Positions 25,622 through 33,456 of a DNA stretch of 64,000 nucleotides are shown one piece after another. The translations under genes and the position numbers were made by a program. The stretch covers positions 806,001-870,000 of the forward strand of contig NZ_CP035042.1 in NCBI RefSeq assembly GCF_009834345.1, given 5' to 3'. The notes under the pieces were generated by a model. The model was not told where the DNA came from, did no database searches, and saw nothing but the letters and a program-made list of their open reading frames with translations. This DNA comes from Billgrantia tianxiuensis (GTDB lineage: Bacteria; Pseudomonadota; Gammaproteobacteria; Pseudomonadales; Halomonadaceae). The first letter of the stretch is position 1; the number at the start of each line of letters is the position of its first letter.

Positions 25622-27328
25622 ATGATGCGTATGAAGGTAAACGGCGCGTGGCTGCTGCCGGTACTGATCGCGGCACTGCTTTTTTCCGGCCTGGGCATGG
25701 CGCAGGAGGAGGAGGACGAGGAAAGGGAGCAGTGGTTTTCGGTCGATTCACTCAATGCCGGGCTGGGCGAGGTTCCCGAGGAGGCCAAGCGGCAGACGCC
25801 CCGCGAGGCGATCCGCAGTTTCCTGGCGCTGGCGGAGGAGAAGAACTTCACCGCCGCTGCCCATATGCTCAACCTTTCCGAGTTCGACGAGGCGGAGCAG
25901 GAGTGGCGCGGCCCCGAGTTGGCCAGGCAACTGGCCGAGGTGCTCCGGCGGGGTGAATGGCTCAACGTGTCCAATCTTTCGGGGCGCCAGGATGCCGCCA
26001 TCGAAGACCCGTCGGGCCAGCACCCGCAGACTGGACAGCCGCGCCGCGATATCGAGCTGGCCTCGCTCACGCTCGATGGCGAGGCCTACGACATTCGCCT
26101 GGGCCGGTATCGGGTGGATGACGAGGATCCGGTCTGGCTGGTGACACCGGACAGCGTTTCGACCATCCCCATGCTCTACGAGGCTTACGGCCCCTCGCTG
26201 CTGGAGGAGTACATTCCCGAGCGCTTCAAGACATCACTCGGTTGGCTCGAGCTCTGGGAGTGGATCACTATTCCGCTGTTCCTGCTGGCCATCGGCCTGG
26301 TGGGGTGGGGCGTACACGGCTTGGTCGGGCTGCTGGCGCACTGGTTTCCCTCCGGCTGGCCGAGCATCTTCGCTGGCAGGATCGGTGGGCCCATGGCTCT
26401 GCTGGTCATGGCGTTCACGGCCCAGGTCCTGCTCGACTACGTGGTCTCCTTCACCGCCGTGGCGACCACCTTCATTCGTGTGCTGCTGATGATCCTGATC
26501 GCCTGGGGGGCGGGCACGATTGCGCTGCGCCTGGTGGATACTATCCTGCTCAAGGTGACGCGGCGCATCGTCGGCGAGATCGACGACACCAAGCCCAAGG
26601 ACGAGCGCAAGCTGCTCACCACGCTCTACGCGGTGCGTCGGGTCATCATACTCATCACGGTGACCGCGGTTTCGGTCTACGTGCTGAGCCAGATCCAACT
26701 GTTCGAGACGCTGGGCATGTCGCTGCTGGCCTCGGCCAGCGTGCTGGCGGTGCTGGTGGGCATCGCGGGCCAGGCGGTGTTGGGCAATATCCTCTCTTCC
26801 TTCCAACTGTCGCTGGCCAAGCCCATACGCATCGGCGACCTGGTGATGTTCGAAGGGCAGTGGTGCTATGTGGAAGGCATCTTCTACACCTTCATCCGGT
26901 TGAGGAGCTGGGATGAGCGGCGTCTGATCGTGCCAGTAACCTATTTCGTCTCCAAGCCCTTCGAGAATCTTTCGGTCAAGAGCGCCAAGATGTACCGGAC
27001 GTTGGAACTGGTCGTCCATCTGAGCGCCGACATCCAGATCATCAGGGAGAAATTCCTGGAATACGCCAAGGAGGAGGACAACGTGGTCGAGCACCACAAG
27101 CTGTGCTGCTACGTGACGGGACAGACCGAAAGAGCCCAGACCGTCAGCTGCTACCTCATGGCCTCCGACCCCTTCGCCGGCTGGGTCGCGGAGATGCAGA
27201 TCCGCGAGAAGCTGATGAATTTCATCCGCGACGAGCACCCGGAGTGGTGGCCGCGCGAAGTGGTGGTGCTGAGCCAGGCGGATATTGCCAAGGGCGAGCG
27301 GAAGGACTCCCGCCCGCCGTCATCGTGA
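25622..27328 (+). CDS. MscS family mechanosensitive ion channel
   Basis: 568 residues. A signal peptide (MKVNGAWLLPVLIAALLFSG) precedes a periplasmic domain of about 190 residues rich in acidic residues. Several transmembrane helices follow (WITIPLFLLAIGLVGWGVHG, GPMALLVMAFTAQVLLDYVV and LLASASVLAVLVGIAGQAVL, the last including the pore helix). The MscS beta domain follows in KPIRIGDLVMFEGQWCYVEG. It is much larger than E. coli MscS (286 aa) and belongs to the large periplasmic-domain group. Start 25622 is used; ATG 25631 is also plausible. Confidence 0.92.
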   Translation: MMRMKVNGAWLLPVLIAALLFSGLGMAQEEEDEEREQWFSVDSLNAGLGEVPEEAKRQTPREAIRSFLALAEEKNFTAAAHMLNLSEFDEAEQEWRGPELARQLAEVLRRGEWLNVSNLSGRQDAAIEDPSGQHPQTGQPRRDIELASLTLDGEAYDIRLGRYRVDDEDPVWLVTPDSVSTIPMLYEAYGPSLLEEYIPERFKTSLGWLELWEWITIPLFLLAIGLVGWGVHGLVGLLAHWFPSGWPSIFAGRIGGPMALLVMAFTAQVLLDYVVSFTAVATTFIRVLLMILIAWGAGTIALRLVDTILLKVTRRIVGEIDDTKPKDERKLLTTLYAVRRVIILITVTAVSVYVLSQIQLFETLGMSLLASASVLAVLVGIAGQAVLGNILSSFQLSLAKPIRIGDLVMFEGQWCYVEGIFYTFIRLRSWDERRLIVPVTYFVSKPFENLSVKSAKMYRTLELVVHLSADIQIIREKFLEYAKEEDNVVEHHKLCCYVTGQTERAQTVSCYLMASDPFAGWVAEMQIREKLMNFIRDEHPEWWPREVVVLSQADIAKGERKDSRPPSS

Positions 27329-27412
27329 AGCCGCTGCGGAGAAAGAAAGCATCGCAGCGTGACGGCACGCTCGAGGGCTGCCGCCACGCCGTACTACCTG
27401 CTTGAGTGGCAC

Positions 27413-28042
27413 CTACCTGGGACGACGCACGACCCTCAGCTTGCCACTGGCTCCGCCTCCGCAAAAGAAGCGGTCGGCGCCATCCGACTCGAGCCCCGAG
27501 ACGCCCGTTCCTTGGGGCATCTCGAGCTGCTGCAGCACTTCCCCCGAGTCAGGGTCGATTTGCCTCAAGTCGCTGCCGTCATCCTCCCAAGTTCCATGCC
27601 AGAGTTCGCCATCGACCCAGGTGACCCCGGTGACGAAGCGATTGGATTCAATGGTGCGCAGAATCGCTCCGCTGTTTGGGTCGATCTGATGGATCTTCCG
27701 GTCTCGGTACTGTCCCAGCCAAAGCGAGCCTTCGGCCCAGGCCAGCCCCGAGTTGCTACCGGGCGGAGCGGGAATGGTGGCGAGGATATGGCCGCTGGCG
27801 GGCTCGATCTTGTGGATGCTGTCCGCGGCGATCTGGAACAGATGTTGGCCATCGAAGGCCGTTCCTGCATCTGCCTCGACCTCGATCGACCGCTGCGGTT
27901 CGCCGGTTTCGGGATCGAAGGCGCCAAGCGTTCCGCCGGTGGCGAGCCACACATGGCGGCCGTCGTAGGTGACACCGTGGACATGCTCTACGCCGGGGAA
28001 GGGGCCGAATTCCTTGAGTACTTCCGCTGCTGAACGGTTCAT
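27413..28042 (-). CDS. beta-propeller protein (glutamine cyclotransferase-like or SMP-30-like)
   Basis: 209 residues made of four to five repeats of about 42 residues, each with a strand-turn pattern such as HVHGVTYDGRHVWLATGGTL, AFDPETGEPQRSIEV, KIEPASGHILATIPA and QIDPNSGAILRTIES. This is the blade pattern seen in glutamine cyclotransferases and Vgb-like proteins. There is no signal peptide, so it is cytosolic. The next gene on the same strand (28077-29297) ends 34 bases upstream, so the pair is probably an operon. The function is unknown. Confidence 0.8.
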   Translation of the reverse strand: MNRSAAEVLKEFGPFPGVEHVHGVTYDGRHVWLATGGTLGAFDPETGEPQRSIEVEADAGTAFDGQHLFQIAADSIHKIEPASGHILATIPAPPGSNSGLAWAEGSLWLGQYRDRKIHQIDPNSGAILRTIESNRFVTGVTWVDGELWHGTWEDDGSDLRQIDPDSGEVLQQLEMPQGTGVSGLESDGADRFFCGGGASGKLRVVRRPR

Positions 28043-28076
28043 GTTGCTGACCTCGTTTGGTGGGTACCTTCTCAGC

Positions 28077-29297
28077 CTATTCGCCGGGCAGAGGAGCTGG
28101 GAGTAACAAGGTTGTCGTGAAACCCGGAACCGGTGGGGCAATCCAGCGTTGCGCTCTTCCACGCCCGAAGGACTGGACCCTGCCCGTACTGGCGAGTGCT
28201 TCGAGCGCTCGCTGTATGCTGCGCTGACTGGTGCCGAGAGCCATGGCCAGGGCCGAGCTCGACCATGGCTCACCGTCGCTGAGCAGGGACAGTACCTCGC
28301 CATGCTTGCCCTCGATGGGGCGGGCCAGTACTGCAATTTCCGGTGCGGAGCGTGGCTCCAGCATGTAGCCCCGCGATGTTGCGCGCACTCCGGCCAGGGG
28401 GCCGAGGGCCGTGCGCAGCCGACCGAGTTCGACGCGCAACCGGATACGGTGCGAGTCGTCGGCGAAGCGGGTGCGAAACGCCCCGGCGATGAGCGCATCC
28501 CGCGATACGTCTGCTGGCCAGGCCTCGCCCAGCAGGCGGGCCAGGGCGAATAGCACCGGACGGGTGGAGAGCGAGATAGTGGTATGACCGTCTTGAATCA
28601 CATGGCGACAGGCATCGACGACGAGCGTCTTGGATGCCAGTAGCGCCTCGACCTCATGCAACAGCAGGAGGTGCTCCTGGCCATTCGCCACCAGGCGCGC
28701 GGCGGGGGCGCTCAAGGCATGCCAGGCATTCTCGACTTCCGCCCGCAGCGCAGGAACACCGGAGAGGCGTGCGCTCTTCCCGGCACGCTCGAGTGCGGTG
28801 CGCGCTGCCGCGGTGTGCAGCCGACGCAGGGCAATGCCTGCCACGACCAGCGCGTGGACAGCGTTCAAGGCAGGAGGAAGGACAGAGGGTTCGAGCTGAG
28901 CCAGAGCATGTTCCGCCTGGCCCAGGCACCCGAGCAATAGCAGGCGGCGAGCCTCGAGAGACCGAGCGTGGGCGGCATTCGTCAGGTCGCCGTGCGCCTC
29001 GAGCGTGGCCCGTGCCGAGTCGAGTCTCTTCGTGGGCCAGCTCAGGTCTCGCGAAGCCAGGGCAATCTCGGCCTCGGCGACCACGCACCGGGCACGGGCC
29101 ATTTCCTCCCTGGCACCGAAGGCGCGTGTCGCACGCTGCAACAGCAGCCTGGCGCGTACGAAATCGCCAAGCTGGGCCATCGCGATTCCGCGCAATGCGA
29201 GAGCCGGCGCATCGTCACGCAGGGCGACCCGATTCAAGGCCCCGAGGGGATCACCCGCCGAAAGTGCACGGCCCGCGGCCGTGATCAGCGCATCCAT
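28077..29297 (-). CDS. HTH regulator with helical repeat N-terminus
   Basis: 406 residues. The N-terminal 200 are alanine/leucine-rich helices resembling TPR repeats (DAPALALRGIAMAQLGDFVR, then ARARCVVAEAEIALASRDL). The middle has a winged-helix-like region (RIRLRVELGRLRTALGPLAG), and the C-terminus has an HTH-like segment (SSSALAMALGTSQRSIQRAL). It could be a regulator of the beta-propeller gene that follows. There is no known family name I can give. Confidence 0.78.
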   Translation of the reverse strand: MDALITAAGRALSAGDPLGALNRVALRDDAPALALRGIAMAQLGDFVRARLLLQRATRAFGAREEMARARCVVAEAEIALASRDLSWPTKRLDSARATLEAHGDLTNAAHARSLEARRLLLLGCLGQAEHALAQLEPSVLPPALNAVHALVVAGIALRRLHTAAARTALERAGKSARLSGVPALRAEVENAWHALSAPAARLVANGQEHLLLLHEVEALLASKTLVVDACRHVIQDGHTTISLSTRPVLFALARLLGEAWPADVSRDALIAGAFRTRFADDSHRIRLRVELGRLRTALGPLAGVRATSRGYMLEPRSAPEIAVLARPIEGKHGEVLSLLSDGEPWSSSALAMALGTSQRSIQRALEALASTGRVQSFGRGRAQRWIAPPVPGFTTTLLLPAPLPGE

Positions 29298-29389
29298 CTC
29301 AACCCCGTTACGCTTGGTGCCTGGCGATGCTGACGAGCCGCAAGTGGCGGCGAAATGTCTACGTCAGGAGTATGGCAGGCTGGGGGGCT

Positions 29390-30052
29390 TCACTCGACGG
29401 GCTCACCATTGGCGTATTTCACCCAGGTCTTGCCCAGGTGATTGCGTAGCTCGCGTCCGACGCGTTCAGGGTCTCTCGCCTCCAGTGCCGCCATGATGGC
29501 TTCGTGCTCTTCCATGGCGGTCGCCCATTTCTCGTTCTTCTGGTTCGACAAATAGCGCACCCGATAGAGCTGACGGCTCAGGTTGGCGTGCATGTCGATC
29601 AAGGTGGAGTTGCCCGATAGGGCAACGATGCGGTTGTGGATTTCCTGGTTCAAGCGGAAGTAGTTCTGACGATCGCGGCGTAGAAAGCAGGCCTTCATCT
29701 CATAGTGAAGTGCTTGCAATTCTGCGATGTCGTCGTCGCTGGCGTTGATACAGGTGAGCTCGGCGGCGGCCTGTTCCAGCACGCTCAGTACGTAGGACTT
29801 CTCCTTGATGTCGGCTGGGCTTACCTCGGCGACCACCGCCCCGCGGTGAGGAGAGATGACGACCAGTCCCTCGGTGGCCAGGATCTTGAGCGCCTCGCGT
29901 AGCGGGGTACGCGAAACCTGGAGTTCCACCGCCAGGGTGCGCTCGGGTAGGCGCTGACCGGGCTGGAAGTGATCCATCACGATGTGTTCACGCAGGTAAT
30001 TGGCCACTTTCTCGACGAGGCCTGCATGGCTTGACTGAGCGACTTCTTCCAT
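29390..30052 (-). CDS. GntR family regulator (FadR/FCD subfamily)
   Basis: 220 residues. The N-terminal HTH is LVEKVANYLREHIVMDHFQP through VSRTPLREALKILATEGLV, and an all-helical FCD effector domain follows. FCD-type GntR proteins usually sense organic or sugar acids. The divergent operon begins at 30373. Three copies of the box AATGGCATACCATT (30085, 30222 and, in reverse, 30564) are likely binding sites, one beside its own start and one inside the operon promoter, predicting autoregulation and repression. Confidence 0.92.
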   Translation of the reverse strand: MEEVAQSSHAGLVEKVANYLREHIVMDHFQPGQRLPERTLAVELQVSRTPLREALKILATEGLVVISPHRGAVVAEVSPADIKEKSYVLSVLEQAAAELTCINASDDDIAELQALHYEMKACFLRRDRQNYFRLNQEIHNRIVALSGNSTLIDMHANLSRQLYRVRYLSNQKNEKWATAMEEHEAIMAALEARDPERVGRELRNHLGKTWVKYANGEPVE

Positions 30053-30084
30053 TGGCTTGCTTCACTCCGAGTGCGAGCGCCAAG

Positions 30085-30098
30085 AATGGCATACCATT
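30085..30098. promoter_or_regulatory. GntR box 1
   Basis: AATGGCATACCATT is 33 bases upstream of the GntR start codon, where it could mediate autoregulation. It is identical to box 2. Confidence 0.85.
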
Positions 30099-30221
30099 GG
30101 CGACCTTTCAAACCGTTACCTTATGCTTTTCTGACTTTTTATGATGCCATTTTTCAATGGGTTATGTACTTATTGGAAAGATAAAAGACTAAAGTCGTAC
30201 TTAGGGTTTGTTGACCCTAAA

Positions 30222-30235
30222 AATGGCATACCATT
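30222..30235. promoter_or_regulatory. GntR box 2 in the operon promoter
   Basis: An identical copy of AATGGCATACCATT falls between a -35-like TTGACC and a -10-like TTACAT, so bound protein would block RNA polymerase. It is 137 bases from box 1. Confidence 0.88.
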
Positions 30236-30372
30236 ACATTCCATTCAGATCACGCTTCGCCTGACCACCGTCCGCGACCGGGCAAGGTAGGCCTTGGACA
30301 GATGCAACGAAATGGCCAGCCCTAGGAAGGTGCAGCTCCTAAAGATGACCGGCACGGGAAAGAAAATTACTC

Positions 30373-31803
30373 ATGAATTACTTGCAACACTTTGAATATG
30401 AAAGAATTGTCGAAGCCTGCGTGGCTGGCGCCGGTGACTTCGGGCGGGGTGTTCTGCGCCAGGCTCGTAGCATGCCAGGGCTGGCGGCGCGGGTTGCCAT
30501 CGACGTCACGCCGGAGAGAGCCGCTGAGGCACTGCGGTTTGCCGGCGTACCCGATGCTGAAATAATGGTATGCCATTCTCCCGATGAGGCGAAGAAGGCT
30601 TGGCAGTCAGGGGCGTACGTTGCTGCGGGCGCTTTCGAGGATGTGCAGGAACTGCCTTTCGACATTCTGGTGGAGTCGACCGGTATCCCCGAGGTGGGCG
30701 CTCGCTATGCCGAAGCTGCCCTGCAGGCGGGTAAGCATGTTGGCATTGCCACGAAAGAGACCGAATCCGTGGTAGGGCCGTACCTGACCCAGTTGGCCTA
30801 TCGCCAGGGTCGCCTGTTCACGCCGCTGGATGGCGATCAGCCCAGCCTGCTGATCGGCCTCGTCACCTGGGCCAGGACACTGGGGTTCGAAATCATCGCG
30901 GCCGGCAAGAGCAGCGAATATGACTTTATCTGGGACGAGGCGGCGGGCAGCGTGCAGTGCAACGGCGTTTCCTTCCCGGCGCCCGGTTTGGCCGAGCTGT
31001 GGGAGCTGCCCAAGGGAGCGGAGCGTGAGACCGTCGAGGCGCGCGGCAAGGCCCTCGCCGCCATTCCGCAAATTTCCGTACCCGACCTGTGTGAGATGGT
31101 CAACGTGGCCAATGCCACCGGGCTCGGTCCCGACCGCCCCGAGTTCCATGCCATGGTGCTGCGGATCGGTGAGGTGCCGACCTTGCTGGATCTCGAGACG
31201 CACGGTGGCGTGCTTCGGGGCAATGATCGCCTGGAGGTGTTCAACTGCCTGCGCCGCCCGGATGAGATCAGCTTCGCCGGCGGGGTGTTCATCGTCGTAC
31301 GCTGCGAGGATCCGCATGTGTGGTCATTGTTGCGCGACAAGGGCCACATTCTCAGCCGCAGCGGTAACTGCGCGATGATCTACCTGCCTCGCCACTTGCT
31401 TGGTCTGGAAGCTCCGATCTCGTTGCTCGATGCCGTGCTCAATGGTCTGCCTTCCGGCGGTGGCCGGGCAGCTGCACCGAAATTCGACCTGACCGCCCGC
31501 GCCACCCAGGCGATCCGCGCCGGGCAGCGGCTGGAGATGCGCGGCCATCACCGCCATATCGAGGGTCTGCGCCCCGAGGTGCACCCGGGCGCTCCACTCT
31601 CTTCCGATGCCATGGTGCCTTTCTATCTGCTTCCTGGGGCGGAGGTCGTTCGCGACATTGCCCCCAACCAGCCAATCACGCTGGCGGATGTCGTGCTGCC
31701 CGATTCGCGACTCCATCAGCTGCGTCAGGAGCAGGACCTGTTGTTCCACGGGCAGGACGCTCCATCATCGCTTCGCCAGAACGCCGACAATGCGATCGGC
31801 TGA
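30373..31803 (+). CDS. NAD-dependent dehydrogenase with C-terminal SAF domain
   Basis: 476 residues. The N-terminal half is a homoserine-dehydrogenase-like Rossmann region (CVAGAGDFGRGVLRQARSMP, then DILVESTGIPEVGARYAEAA). The C-terminal part, after about residue 395, is a SAF-type domain (LRPEVHPGAPLSSDAMVPFY, then VRDIAPNQPITLADVVLPDS). This is the COG4091-type architecture. It leads an operon with TctCBA, a DUF1537 kinase and an aldolase, so I infer it acts early in C4 sugar-acid catabolism. That role is not established for the family. A third GntR box lies within its coding region. Confidence 0.85.
   Translation: MNYLQHFEYERIVEACVAGAGDFGRGVLRQARSMPGLAARVAIDVTPERAAEALRFAGVPDAEIMVCHSPDEAKKAWQSGAYVAAGAFEDVQELPFDILVESTGIPEVGARYAEAALQAGKHVGIATKETESVVGPYLTQLAYRQGRLFTPLDGDQPSLLIGLVTWARTLGFEIIAAGKSSEYDFIWDEAAGSVQCNGVSFPAPGLAELWELPKGAERETVEARGKALAAIPQISVPDLCEMVNVANATGLGPDRPEFHAMVLRIGEVPTLLDLETHGGVLRGNDRLEVFNCLRRPDEISFAGGVFIVVRCEDPHVWSLLRDKGHILSRSGNCAMIYLPRHLLGLEAPISLLDAVLNGLPSGGGRAAAPKFDLTARATQAIRAGQRLEMRGHHRHIEGLRPEVHPGAPLSSDAMVPFYLLPGAEVVRDIAPNQPITLADVVLPDSRLHQLRQEQDLLFHGQDAPSSLRQNADNAIG
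30564..30577. promoter_or_regulatory. intragenic GntR box 3
   Basis: AATGGTATGCCATT is the exact reverse complement of boxes 1 and 2, about 190 bases inside the first gene of the operon. Its position and exact match suggest DNA looping or roadblock repression. Confidence 0.75.
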
Positions 31804-31855
31804 CTCACCCACCCTGCCAGAACGGCACGCATAACAATGAGGATAGGAGAACGAC

Positions 31856-32824
31856 ATGCTCACCAAGAAAACGCTGAAAGCCGCTACTCTGGGCATGGCC
31901 CTGGTCGGCGTAGTCATGGGCGTTAACGCCGACGAGGCTGCCGATTATCCCAGCAAACCGATCCAGTTCCTGGTGGCGGCGGGTGCCGGCGGCGGCACGG
32001 ACAATTTCGCTCGTGTGGTTCGCCCGATGTTCGAGGAGGCAGTGGGTGGTGCGCGCATCACCGTGGTCAACCTGCCCTCGGCCTCTGGGGCGCTGGCGCA
32101 CCAGCGTACCGCGAACGGTGCGCCGGACGGCCATACCCTGGATTTTGCCTCCACGACGCTGGTCACTTCCCTGGCCGCCGGCCAGAATCCGATCGGCCTG
32201 GATCAGTTGACGCCGATTGCGCGCATGCAGTCGGATGTCATGGCACTGTTCGTCAATCCGGAGCGCTATCCCGACTTCGAGTCCTTCCTGGAGTACGCCA
32301 GGGATAATCCGGGTAAGGTCACGGTGGGCGGCACTCACACAGCCAGCCCGGATCACGTCGCCTTCCTTTCACTGCGTGATGCTTCTGGCCTGGAGATGAA
32401 CTTCATCCCCTACGACAGCACCGGCAATGCCACGGCCAACGTGCTGGGCGGCAACATTGATGCCACCACGACTTCGCTCAGCCCGCTGTTGAGCTATATC
32501 GAGGCGGGCCAGATGGCGCCGATACTGATCTTCAGTGAGGAGCGTCTCGATCACTATCCCGACGTACCCACTACCGTGGAGCACGGCTGGGACCTGACCG
32601 ATGGCAACGATCGGGCGATCTTCGTCCATGCGGATACGCCCTCGCCGATCGTCCAGCGTCTCGAGAACGCCTTCAAGGAGGTCTATGACTCCGAGGAGTA
32701 CCAGAGCTATGCCGAGCGCGTGAACCTGACCTATCGCGAAGGCTGGATGGGTAGCGAGGAGTATCGCCAGCGGCTCGAGAACAACTACACGCTCTATTCG
32801 CGCCTGTTGCAGAACGGCAACTGA
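31856..32824 (+). CDS. tctC: TctC-type periplasmic binding protein of a tripartite transporter
   Basis: 322 residues. The signal peptide (LKAATLGMALVGVVMGVNA) is followed by the TctC-type domain: DYPSKPIQFLVAAGAGGGTD, then HQRTANGAPDGHTLDFAST and VTVGGTHTASPDHVAFLSL. These proteins bind carboxylates for the TctA/TctB permease. AGGAGAACGAC precedes the ATG. It lies after the dehydrogenase, with a strong hairpin after its stop that may protect its transcript. The ligand is probably the operon's C4 sugar acid. Confidence 0.93.
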   Translation: MLTKKTLKAATLGMALVGVVMGVNADEAADYPSKPIQFLVAAGAGGGTDNFARVVRPMFEEAVGGARITVVNLPSASGALAHQRTANGAPDGHTLDFASTTLVTSLAAGQNPIGLDQLTPIARMQSDVMALFVNPERYPDFESFLEYARDNPGKVTVGGTHTASPDHVAFLSLRDASGLEMNFIPYDSTGNATANVLGGNIDATTTSLSPLLSYIEAGQMAPILIFSEERLDHYPDVPTTVEHGWDLTDGNDRAIFVHADTPSPIVQRLENAFKEVYDSEEYQSYAERVNLTYREGWMGSEEYRQRLENNYTLYSRLLQNGN

Positions 32825-32843
32825 CGCGTCCCGAGCAAGCACC

Positions 32844-32868
32844 GGTGGGAGCGTAGCCCGCTCCCACC
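32844..32868 (+). repeat. intercistronic hairpin between tctC and tctB
   Basis: GGTGGGAGCG and CGCTCCCACC form a perfect 10-base stem with a TAGCC loop. There is no T tract, so partial termination or 3' stabilisation of the upstream message is more likely than full termination, as is usual after binding-protein genes. Confidence 0.8.
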
Positions 32869-32928
32869 TACACCCACCGCATGGACCGGTCCGCAGCCGG
32901 TCATGCGACGTTCCCTTCGGGGGCCAAC

Positions 32929-33411
32929 ATGCAAGTCAGGATCTCTCTCTTTGCGCTGGCGATCATCCTGCTCGCCCTGGTCAGCCTGGTACCCACGCTG
33001 CAGTTTCCCAGTTCCGCGCAGGTTTCCACCTTCATCGGGCCCCGGGTGTGGCCGCTGAGCCTGATTGCCATGCTCTTTCTGCTTGGCTGCGCGCTGCTGG
33101 CGATGACCTGGCGCGATCGACGTTGCAGTGCCCATGACAAGAGCGATTCCGAACCGGAAGAAGGCGGCATGGCTCCGGCGCAGAAACTCTCGTTTGCCAA
33201 CACGCGGCACTGGTGGCTGATGGCGGCCACGGTGGGTTACACCGTGCTGATGCAAGCCGTCGGCTTCCTGGCCGCCAGTGTCATGTTCACGCTTATATGC
33301 ACGCTGTTGCTGGGGGCGCGTTCGTGGCTGGCCATCGTCGTGACCGTGGTGGTGGCGGTGGCCCTCATGCAGGGAGTGTTCGTCATCCTGCTTGGCATCC
33401 CCCTTCCGTGA
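32929..33411 (+). CDS. tctB: TctB-type small membrane subunit
   Basis: 160 residues from ATG 32929; the frame extends to 32881. Four transmembrane segments are visible (SLFALAIILLALVSLVPTL, VWPLSLIAMLFLLGCALLA, YTVLMQAVGFLAASVMFTLI and WLAIVVTVVVAVALMQGVFV), as in TctB proteins. It lies between tctC and tctA and completes the tripartite tricarboxylate-type transporter. Confidence 0.9.
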   Translation: MQVRISLFALAIILLALVSLVPTLQFPSSAQVSTFIGPRVWPLSLIAMLFLLGCALLAMTWRDRRCSAHDKSDSEPEEGGMAPAQKLSFANTRHWWLMAATVGYTVLMQAVGFLAASVMFTLICTLLLGARSWLAIVVTVVVAVALMQGVFVILLGIPLP

Positions 33412-33456
33412 GGCTGCCCCGATGACACTCTTATCGACTTGCTCCGGGAGTTGACG

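Larger units (their letters stand above)
30053..30372. promoter_or_regulatory. divergent control region of the sugar-acid operon
   Basis: This 320-base gap is visibly A+T-richer than its surroundings and has no ORF. It holds two copies of the GntR box, an inverted repeat TTAGGGT/ACCCTAA (30201-30220), and a promoter-like TTGACC (30211-30216) with a 17-base spacer to TTACAT (30234-30239). Confidence 0.8.

Noticed and set aside
26242..26916. Plus-strand ORF inside the MscS gene
   Set aside because: Overlaps the mechanosensitive channel completely in another frame, with no homology pattern.
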